Part shown: positions 1 to 4,484 of the stretch, in pieces
Position numbering within the stretch: position 1 is the first letter of the stretch
Layout of the letters: the number at the start of each line of letters is the position of its first letter
Assembly (NCBI GenBank): GCA_023458855.1
Contig: JAEWWQ010000468.1
Span: 1-9,436 of the forward strand
Direction of reading: 5' to 3'
Length of the DNA stretch: 9,436 nucleotides
Source: Bacillota bacterium
Lineage (GTDB): Bacteria > Bacillota > Clostridia > Lachnospirales > Lachnospiraceae
Made by a program: the position numbers and the translations under genes
The notes under the pieces: generated by a model
The model's database searches: none
Seen by the model: only the letters and a program-made list of their open reading frames with translations
What the model was told of the DNA's origin: nothing

Positions 1-39
1 CATACTTGGAAACTTACTTTTCGTCAAGTAATTTCGCAA

Positions 40-636
40 TTATTTCTTATACCTTTTTGAAACCGGTTTCTTCTGTTTCTTTTGTACAGAATATCCAAAT
101 TTTCCTATCTTCTTCCCCAGTTCAAAATATGCTCCATGGGAATAGGCAACCAATCCCGCGTTATTCAAATTAAATTTATCTGTTTCATCAATATATTTTT
201 CGTCTACATTCACACCGACAACTTCTGCTATAAACATATCGTGCGTGCCAAGCGGTCTGATATCCACCACTTTACACTCAATATTGACCGGACTTTCCTC
301 AATACCTGGTACTTTTACGACGCTTGATTCTGATGGTGTCAGATGCGCTTCTCTGAACTTGTCAATCTCCCTGCCAGATTTTACACCACAATAATCTGCT
401 GCAAATGCAAGTTCCCTGGTAACCAGATTAATAACAAATTCCCCTGTTTCCTTAATAATCTGATAAGAGTATCGAGTTGGCCTTATTGATATGGATACCA
501 TCGCTGGCGTTGAACAAATGGTTCCTGCCCATGCAAGTGTAATAATATTTGGCTTTTCATTTTCCCTTCCGCAGCTGACCATGACTGCCGGAACGGGGTA
601 CAACATATTTCCAGGTCTCCAAGATTGTTTTGACAC
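40..636 (-). CDS. Flavin reductase-like, FMN-binding family protein
   Basis: This 198-residue cytoplasmic protein has the split-barrel fold of the flavin reductase-like (FMN-binding) family. Such proteins bind FMN and use NAD(P)H to reduce flavin or a small substrate; the true substrate cannot be read from sequence. Residues 33-58 carry the family pattern (TLAWAG, then STPAMVSISIRP and RYSY), followed by TGEFVINL at 64-71 and GTHDMFIAEV at 130-139. I chose the GTG at 634-636 because AGGAGG sits 7 nt upstream of it. In-frame ATGs exist further upstream, as far as 678, but they lack this site, and the one nearest the GTG overlaps the ribosome-binding site itself. The C-terminus ends in a strongly basic tail (KKQKKPVSKRYKK), unusual for the family. 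It lies 43 nt after the coiled-coil gene, so the two are probably co-transcribed. Family confidence is high; function is unresolved. Confidence 0.88.
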   Translation of the reverse strand: MSKQSWRPGNMLYPVPAVMVSCGRENEKPNIITLAWAGTICSTPAMVSISIRPTRYSYQIIKETGEFVINLVTRELAFAADYCGVKSGREIDKFREAHLTPSESSVVKVPGIEESPVNIECKVVDIRPLGTHDMFIAEVVGVNVDEKYIDETDKFNLNNAGLVAYSHGAYFELGKKIGKFGYSVQKKQKKPVSKRYKK

Positions 637-679
637 GTTAGTCCCTCCTGACATAAATTGCATTTCTGCTTTTCCCAAA

Positions 680-1249
680 TCAGAAAATACCTAACATTTG
701 TATTGCCCCAAGTACAATATTCCCCAGTAATAATACAATTCCCACAATTAGTAATGGCTTAACACCTTTTACCTGTTTGGAAAGTTTCTCATGCTCCTGT
801 TTCAGTTCGTCTGTCTGTAACTTCAGATTGTCCATTATGACTGCCTGTACATTACGATATACCTTGATATTTTCTTTATGAACAAAATCTTCTGTCCTGT
901 CTGCAATGATGTCCGCAACTCCCTTCTGTTCACCCCCATCGCCTAACAACGAGTGAAGCTGCTGTAGTTGTTCCGCCATTTGTGTCAGTGTTTCTTCTAT
1001 ATTAGTATCTTTTTTTCTATCTTCTAATAATTTTTTAATTTCACCCACACCATGATTCACTAATTCCCGGGAACTCTCTGTCAATTCTGCGTTCTTCAGG
1101 TTCAGCTTTCTCATTTCCTGTAAAATTGCTTCATATTCTGCAATCTGTTCCTGCAGCCTCCGGAGCTCCATAGCTTCTGCTGCTGAATTGGCTTTAATTA
1201 ATTCACTTGCATTCCACTTCTGTGCCAACTTATCCATAAAGTTATCCAT
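680..1249 (-). CDS. Coiled-coil protein with C-terminal membrane anchor, unknown function
   Basis: I do not recognise a named family. The 189-residue product begins MDNFMDKLAQKW and is almost entirely charged, Glu/Lys/Gln/Leu-rich helix. Heptad-like stretches lie at about residues 22-60, 68-102 and 140-163. A GLY/ASP-containing break (GDGG, about 103-106) separates the first two thirds from the rest. A single hydrophobic helix at about 165-187, ending two residues before the C-terminus, suggests a tail-anchored protein with its coiled coil in the cytoplasm. The start at 1249 has GGAGG 7 nt upstream; the ATG at 1273 would lie before that site. It is the first gene of a likely operon with the flavin reductase-like gene. 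A structural or scaffold role is possible, but nothing in the sequence proves one. Confidence 0.8.
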   Translation of the reverse strand: MDNFMDKLAQKWNASELIKANSAAEAMELRRLQEQIAEYEAILQEMRKLNLKNAELTESSRELVNHGVGEIKKLLEDRKKDTNIEETLTQMAEQLQQLHSLLGDGGEQKGVADIIADRTEDFVHKENIKVYRNVQAVIMDNLKLQTDELKQEHEKLSKQVKGVKPLLIVGIVLLLGNIVLGAIQMLGIF

Positions 1250-1359
1250 GATCTTTCCTCCAACCATACTCACATACCGCTTTCTTTTAATCTATCGATT
1301 TCAATTATCAGTATCCTTATATCCTTTATTTCAATATTATTTTTCACTTAATTATCGAT

Positions 1360-1388
1360 AGTTTATCATTTTTTTAATTTATTTACAA
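1360..1388 (-). promoter_or_regulatory. Candidate promoter for the coiled-coil/flavin reductase unit
   Basis: On the minus strand, TTGTAA (1383-1388) is followed after 17 nt by TAAACT (1360-1365), with a TG extended -10 just upstream. The predicted start is about 1352, giving a leader of roughly 100 nt. An 8-bp ATCGATAG sequence (1354-1361) overlaps the -10 and start site. Its inverted copy CTATCGAT lies at 1292-1299, which could form an operator or leader stem. This is a moderate match in AT-rich DNA. Confidence 0.4.
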
Positions 1389-1511
1389 CAATCGGGCACG
1401 TATTTTCATTTGTATTTCATTTACATTTTATACTCTTGTTTTTTCCTTTTTGTGCAATGTGTATGATTTTGTTTTTTGCCTTTCTTCCGTTTTGTAATAA
1501 TTAACGGTATC

Positions 1512-1554
1512 TTCACACCTCGTTCATATTTTATTCATAATTAATTGCTATACT
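1512..1554 (+). promoter_or_regulatory. Three 11-bp-phased TTCAYA repeats plus extended -10 (Pho-box-like)
   Basis: TTCACA (1512-1517), TTCATA (1523-1528) and TTCATA (1534-1539) are spaced by exactly 5 nt each, one helical turn apart. The extended -10 TGCTATACT begins 9 nt after the last copy (TATACT at 1549-1554). No good conventional -35 exists, which is the layout of activator-dependent promoters of OmpR/PhoB-class response regulators. The Bacillus PhoP box is a tandem TT(A/C/T)A(C/T)A repeat with about 5-nt spacers, and all three copies fit it. Naming PhoP is inference. The DNA is T-rich, so chance contributes. Confidence 0.45.
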
Positions 1555-1559
1555 AAGAG

Positions 1560-1682
1560 TACATCAAACGAAGAACCTATCAGTTGGATGTATTTAACAA
1601 AGATAATAGATAAATTTTTTCATAATAGCCCGGGTACCGTAAGGTGTCTGGGCACTCCTCATTTATGAGCTTTTCTGTTTTT
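1560..1682 (+). ncRNA. Candidate structured small RNA or leader RNA
   Basis: A transcript from the TATACT box would begin near 1560. It could fold a first stem TACATC/GATGTA (1560-1565 with 1587-1592) and then cross an A/T-rich single strand. An unbroken 11-bp stem follows (1628-1638 with 1643-1653, including G-U pairs) closed by a GUAA (GNRA) tetraloop. Next come ACTC and a small CTCA/TGAG hairpin (1658-1669), followed by a U-rich run to 1682 that may be a weak terminator. I could not match it to a known riboswitch class. It could instead be part of a long lipoprotein leader, or DNA-level symmetry. Confidence 0.3.
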
Positions 1683-1749
1683 ATCTGTTCATTTTTTATT
1701 CATATTTTTCCCTTTGTGCATATTTTCTGTTTACAATATTAATCAAATA

Positions 1750-1792
1750 TTCATATTTTGTTCACACTTTGTACACATTTATACTTTAAGAT
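1750..1792 (+). promoter_or_regulatory. Promoter of the lipoprotein gene with phased repeats
   Basis: TTCATA (1750-1755), TTCACA (1761-1766) and TACACA (1772-1777) recur every 11 bp. Two readings are possible. One is a sigma-A promoter with TTGTTC (1758-1763), a 16-nt spacer and TATACT (1780-1785). The other is an activator-type promoter with TAAGAT (1787-1792) placed 9 nt after the last repeat, the same geometry as at 1539/1549. Either gives a leader of about 70-76 nt. Confidence 0.5.
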
Positions 1793-1795
1793 TAA

Positions 1796-1844
1796 CTCTT
1801 GTCAGCAGAACATAACAAATAAAAAAATAAATAGCTGACGAGGG
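1796..1844 (+). promoter_or_regulatory. Structured leader: 11-bp stem with A-rich loop
   Basis: Bases 1796-1806 pair with 1834-1844 (GTCAGC/GCTGAC core, extended by CTCTT/GAGGG with a G-U pair). The 27-nt loop is nearly all A and T. The stem would sit at or very near the 5' end of the lipoprotein mRNA. GGG at its 3' edge (1842-1844) can alternatively pair with CCC (1849-1851), just before the AGGAGG site at 1854-1859. A 5' stem of this kind commonly stabilises mRNA; a switching role is speculative. Confidence 0.4.
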
Positions 1845-1867
1845 ATTACCCTAAGGAGGAAATAATT

Positions 1868-2146
1868 ATGAAGAAAAATTTAGTAATGATGATGTTATCA
1901 GTTGCAACATGTGCAATGTTATTAGTTGGATGTGGTGCTAGCACAACAGAAGAAGTAGCTACAACAGAAGCTGCTACAGAAGCAGTTGTATCTGAAGAAG
2001 TTGCTACTACAGAAGAAGCTACTACAGAAGTTGCTACTACAGAAGTTGCTACTACAGAAGAAGCTACTACTGAAATTGCTACTACAGAAGAAGCTACTAC
2101 TACAGAAGAAGCTACTACAGAAGAAGCTACTGCTACAGCTGAATAA
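1868..2146 (+). CDS. Small acidic pentapeptide-repeat lipoprotein
   Basis: The 92-residue product has a lipoprotein signal: lysines at positions 2-3, a hydrophobic core, and lipobox LLVG with Cys22 as the lipidated residue. The 71-residue mature part uses only eight amino-acid types and has no basic or aromatic residue; about 20 residues are Glu and Thr is very abundant. From residue 44 it is tandem pentads E-(E/V/I)-A-T-T with one extra Thr, ending ATATAE. AGGAGG is 8 nt before the ATG. All Glu codons are GAA and the Ala, Thr and Val codons are strongly restricted, which suggests high expression. It has its own promoter, leader stem and strong terminator, so it is monocistronic. The product should be an extended, negatively charged spacer anchored on the outer face of the membrane, possibly O-glycosylated on Thr. 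No function is known to me. Confidence 0.85.
   Translation: MKKNLVMMMLSVATCAMLLVGCGASTTEEVATTEAATEAVVSEEVATTEEATTEVATTEVATTEEATTEIATTEEATTTEEATTEEATATAE
1997..2134 (+). repeat. 15-bp in-frame tandem repeat in the lipoprotein gene
   Basis: Nine near-identical 15-bp units of the form GAA-GNN-GCT-ACT-ACA, with GAA, GTT or ATT at the second codon. One extra Thr codon is inserted after the seventh unit. The length keeps the reading frame, so unit gain or loss by strand slippage would change spacer length without breaking the protein. Confidence 0.85.
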
Positions 2147-2155
2147 TTAATATCC

Positions 2156-2192
2156 AAAGGGCCGCAATGCCATGAGTATTGCGGCCCTTTTC
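2156..2192 (+). terminator. Strong intrinsic terminator after the lipoprotein gene
   Basis: A perfect 13-bp stem (2156-2168 with 2178-2190, GGGCCGC core) with a 9-nt loop and T-rich 3' flank. It starts 10 nt after the stop codon. The AAA on the 5' side could also make it work weakly on the minus strand. Confidence 0.9.
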
Positions 2193-2201
2193 TAATTCAT
2201 G

Positions 2202-2322
2202 ACAAGTGAATCAGCTTGCCGATTCATCTTGTTTACGCGAGTAATGAGGAAAATGCTCTGCCAGCAGAAGCATTTGACGAATACCGCGATAACAATAGAA
2301 ACTCGCAAAGCGTGTTTCTATT
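2202..2322. repeat. Three-hairpin intergenic element
   Basis: Three hairpins follow one another: 2202-2212/2221-2232 (11 bp, one bulged T), 2251-2260/2265-2275 (10 bp, one bulged A) and 2294-2302/2314-2322 (9 bp plus an inner CGC/GCG with AAA loop). They start about 45-50 bases apart. The last overlaps the relP stop codon, so part may act as the relP terminator, though no strong U-run follows. The dense regular pattern resembles dispersed REP-like intergenic elements. Whether it is repeated in the genome cannot be seen in this window. Confidence 0.5.
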
Positions 2323-2974
2323 CGTTCGATTGTAAAGTATCACCATCTGCAATGCTCTTAATCCTCTCATTTAACGATAGCATTCTGGCATCTAATTCAG
2401 ATACCATCTTTGCACATTCGATCAGTTCTTCCTTGATTTCCTGTGGTGCATTTCCTTCAAATTTGTAATGAATCTTATGTTCAAGACTTGCCCAAAAATC
2501 CATTGCTACCGTTCTGATCTGTACCTCTACCTTTGCGTCTACAATACGGTCTGATAAAAAAATAGGTACAGTCACTAACATATGATAGCTTTTATAGCCA
2601 CTCGCCTTTGGATTTTCAATATAATCCTTAATGGAAATAACTTTAATATCGTCCTGCTTCGCTATCATCTCCGCAATTCTGTAAATATCCGATGTGAAAG
2701 AACAGATTACACGAATTCCTGCAATATCATTTACATATTTTACCATATTGGATATTGTAGATTCATACCCATTCTTTTTTAATTTTTTTACAATACTTTC
2801 CGGCGTTTTCAAACGCGATTTAATATGTTCAATTGGGTTGTATCTATGTACATGTTGAAATTCGTCATTTAAGATTTCAAGCTTGGTCCCAATCTCTTTC
2901 AAAGCTGAATTATAAATTAATGTAACTTCTTTCCAGCTGTCTACCTCTGTGCCTTGTCTTGGTTCAAATTCCAT
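2318..2974 (-). CDS. relP: Small alarmone synthetase, RelP/YwaC type ((p)ppGpp synthetase)
   Basis: This 218-residue cytoplasmic enzyme transfers pyrophosphate from ATP to GDP or GTP to make (p)ppGpp. It has the synthetase domain only: no HD hydrolase domain and no TGS/ACT regulatory domains. Visible motifs are the ATP-binding segment NPIEHIKSRLKTPESI (46-61), DIAGIRV (83-89, with catalytic Asp83), the GTP-binding segment YIENPKASGYKSYH (118-131), EVQIRT (150-155, with catalytic Glu150) and AMDFWASLEHKIHYK (157-171). By memory of Bacillus YwaC, these match RelP better than RelQ. An open frame continues upstream to 3088, but the promoter at 3070-3099 would put those codons before the transcript, so I start at the ATG at 2974. 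That ATG has only a loose AAGG 11 nt upstream. The last codons and stop run into the three-hairpin element. Confidence 0.92.
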   Translation of the reverse strand: MEFEPRQGTEVDSWKEVTLIYNSALKEIGTKLEILNDEFQHVHRYNPIEHIKSRLKTPESIVKKLKKNGYESTISNMVKYVNDIAGIRVICSFTSDIYRIAEMIAKQDDIKVISIKDYIENPKASGYKSYHMLVTVPIFLSDRIVDAKVEVQIRTVAMDFWASLEHKIHYKFEGNAPQEIKEELIECAKMVSELDARMLSLNERIKSIADGDTLQSNE

Positions 2975-3069
2975 AATTTCTGTCGCCTTATTCCTTTCAG
3001 TGCATGCATCGATGGAGCCGGGTATAAAATATCTTATATCGTGATACGAACTCTGTTTTATCCTTATGT

Positions 3070-3099
3070 AGTATATCATATTTATCAAATATTGTACAA
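3070..3099 (-). promoter_or_regulatory. Promoter of relP
   Basis: Minus-strand TTGTAC (3094-3099), an 18-nt spacer and TATACT (3070-3075) give a start near 3063 and a leader of about 90 nt. This supports the shorter relP start. Confidence 0.6.
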
Positions 3100-3213
3100 T
3101 TTACGTTAATTTTTTAATAGATTTTTCACAAAAAATTTTGTTGATTCTTTTTTCTATCTATAGTACATTAGGTACATAATTATTCTAATTAGGAGAGAGG
3201 AAAATAGAAGATA

Positions 3214-3480
3214 ATGTTTCGATTATGGGCAAAAGAATTCAAGGATAACCATCTTCTGAAGGATACTGTTATCTGTAATGATGATAATGATTCCAGAACA
3301 CATAAGGTTTTTTATGCACTTGACACTATTTGTTCTGAATTTGACCTTGGTAAACCCATCTGGTTAGATGCCACGATCCGGGAATTCAAACAACATAGTA
3401 AAGCTCGCTTTACAAAAGATAACTTTGTTGAAGAAATTGATTTTGATTATTTGGAAATACAAGTCATTGAAGAGGATTGA
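3214..3480 (+). CDS. Conserved-looking small protein of unknown function
   Basis: I do not recognise a named family; it reads as a real small cytoplasmic protein. Its 88 residues begin MFRLWAKEF and end EIDFDYLEIQVIEED. It is mixed alpha/beta in character, has a basic middle (REFKQHSKARF, about 57-67) and a strongly acidic C-terminus, and has no signal or membrane segment. The ATG at 3214 is the only possible start, because an in-frame TAG lies at 3205-3207. Its Shine-Dalgarno is oddly placed: GAGAGG ends 13 nt upstream, so translation may be modest. A weak promoter (TTGATT at about 3143, then 17 nt, then TACATT) precedes it. It is divergent from relP and monocistronic, with a terminator starting inside its last codons. 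A link to stringent control is possible only from position. Confidence 0.78.
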   Translation: MFRLWAKEFKDNHLLKDTVICNDDNDSRTHKVFYALDTICSEFDLGKPIWLDATIREFKQHSKARFTKDNFVEEIDFDYLEIQVIEED

Positions 3481-3499
3481 CCCTTCAATGACTTTTTTT
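3461..3499 (+). terminator. Terminator overlapping the 3' end of the 88-residue gene
   Basis: A perfect 12-bp stem (3461-3472 with 3483-3494) with a 10-nt loop that contains the TGA stop, followed by a T run to 3499. The last codons double as the left arm. Confidence 0.9.
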
Positions 3500-3508
3500 G
3501 TTCCATAA

Positions 3509-3551
3509 TATGATTAGACAATGTGAGGTCACTTCATATTGTCTAATCATA
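3509..3551. repeat. 18-bp inverted repeat with 7-nt loop
   Basis: Bases 3509-3526 pair with 3534-3551 with a single G-T wobble; the loop is GGTCACT. Neither side has a T run, and a proper terminator already lies just upstream. It sits 16 nt before the -35 box of the hemolysin III gene. It could be an operator, an RNA-processing stem, or a remnant of a small mobile repeat. Confidence 0.7.
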
Positions 3552-3567
3552 ATGTGTATAAAAGTAA

Positions 3568-3596
3568 TTGACATATTATATAATAAGTATTAATAT
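3568..3596 (+). promoter_or_regulatory. Promoter of the hemolysin III gene
   Basis: Consensus TTGACA (3568-3573), 17-nt spacer, TAATAT (3591-3596). The start should be about 3603, giving an 85-nt leader with a small hairpin (ATAACGTAGT paired to ACTAC and GTTAT, 3601-3629, AT bulged). AAGGAGG lies 8 nt before the ATG. Confidence 0.75.
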
Positions 3597-3687
3597 TATT
3601 ATAACGTAGTTTTTAATACTACATGTTATATTATCATTTTCTACATGATGTGAGATTTATTGTTTAAAAGGTAAGGAGGAGTCTATT

Positions 3688-4344
3688 ATGCAAATAACAA
3701 TCAGGGAACCTGGCAGCGCAATTACTCATTTTATTGGAATGATGCTTGCTTTGATCGCTTCAACTCCATTGCTGGTGAAGGCTGCCCGCACAATGAACCA
3801 TACTACTATGGTGGCCATGGCAATTTTTATTCTAAGTATGATCCTATTATATGGAGCAAGTGCTATGTACCACAGTGTCAATGTCTCCGGTAAAATACTG
3901 AAAATATTTCGAAAGATCGATCATATGATGATCTTTATACTGATAGCTGGTTCCTATACCCCTGTCTGTATGATAGTCTTAGGCGGCAGTTTGGGATATA
4001 CCATGCTTGCTGTTGTATGGGGCATTGCAATTGCAGGCATGACGATTAAAGCTATCTGGATTACCTGTCCAAAGTGGTTTTCTTCCATTATCTATATCGC
4101 CATGGGATGGGTATGTGTCTTTGTATTCGGACGTTTGTTGCACACATTACCAAGAGCTGCTTTTATCTGGCTGTTAGCGGGTGGAATTATTTATACAATT
4201 GGCGGTGTCATCTATGCGCTAAAACTTCCAATCTTTAATTCCAGACACGCATACTTTGGATCGCATGAAGTATTTCATTTATTTGTAATGGGCGGGAGCA
4301 TCTGTCACTTCATATTCATGTATCAATACGTCATTACAATGTAG
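3688..4344 (+). CDS. trhA: Hemolysin III family membrane protein (TrhA/YqfA, PAQR superfamily)
   Basis: This 218-residue integral membrane protein has about seven hydrophobic helices, the usual size and topology for the family. The PAQR metal-site pattern is complete: Ser58-x3-His62 in YGASAMYH, Asp78 in IDHMMIF, and His193, His197 and His207 near the C-terminus (HEVFHLFVMGGSICH). AGSYTP (87-92) is also typical. Despite the historical name, bacterial members are not well supported as toxins. They have been linked to membrane-energy or lipid homeostasis and may act as hydrolases like the eukaryotic adiponectin receptors; the activity here is unknown. It starts at an ATG with a strong AAGGAGG, is transcribed alone from a consensus promoter, and ends at a terminator shared with the convergent galE unit. 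Confidence 0.9.
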   Translation: MQITIREPGSAITHFIGMMLALIASTPLLVKAARTMNHTTMVAMAIFILSMILLYGASAMYHSVNVSGKILKIFRKIDHMMIFILIAGSYTPVCMIVLGGSLGYTMLAVVWGIAIAGMTIKAIWITCPKWFSSIIYIAMGWVCVFVFGRLLHTLPRAAFIWLLAGGIIYTIGGVIYALKLPIFNSRHAYFGSHEVFHLFVMGGSICHFIFMYQYVITM

Positions 4345-4357
4345 CTGACAACATAGC

Positions 4358-4404
4358 AAAAAAGGATGGTATGCCGGAACTTTCTTCCCGCATACCATCC
4401 TTTT
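4358..4404. terminator. Bidirectional terminator between trhA and galE
   Basis: A perfect 15-bp stem (4360-4374 with 4390-4404) with a 15-nt loop. Plus-strand transcripts end in TTTT after the GGATGGTATGC stem; minus-strand transcripts meet a six-T run (4358-4363). It serves both convergent units. Confidence 0.88.
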
Positions 4405-4484
4405 GTTATGTGCAAACAAAAATTGTGCAAATTGACAAATCAAATATATAGGCAAGCTTTTGACAATTAAATCCTTTATATAGA

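Larger units (their letters stand above)
1250..1867. other. Long AT-rich regulatory intergenic region
   Basis: No credible protein-coding gene lies here. The region contains the minus-strand promoter near 1360-1388, T-rich filler (1430-1500) and repeats of TTCATA/TTCACA at 11-bp spacing (1405-1432, 1512-1539, 1688-1704, 1750-1777). It also holds an extended -10 box at 1549-1554, a GC-rich hairpin at 1628-1653, and the promoter and structured leader of the lipoprotein gene. Over 600 bases of control sequence for a 92-codon gene is a lot, which makes an independent small transcript in the middle plausible. Confidence 0.7.

Noticed and set aside
14..31. Possible terminator of the flavin reductase gene (TTACTT/AAGTAA hairpin)
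   Set aside because: Only 6 bp of AT-rich stem with no real T run; the true end of the transcript probably lies outside the window.
1560..1682. A known riboswitch (c-di-GMP, T-box, ykkC, fluoride, SAM or TPP) upstream of the lipoprotein
   Set aside because: None of the conserved core sequences I know for these classes is present; it is kept only as an unclassified structured RNA candidate.
1997..2134. CRISPR-like array
   Set aside because: The repeats are 15 bp, contiguous and in frame with no spacers: a coding tandem repeat.
1846..2157. 103-codon minus-strand ORF rich in V/A/S opposite the lipoprotein gene
   Set aside because: A mirror of the 15-bp repeats; it runs through the terminator and lacks an initiation signal, whereas the plus-strand frame has a lipobox and AGGAGG.
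2199..2468. 89-codon plus-strand ORF starting in the three-hairpin element
   Set aside because: Its second half is antisense to relP, its first half is hairpin sequence, it has no ribosome-binding site, and its start lies directly after the lipoprotein terminator.
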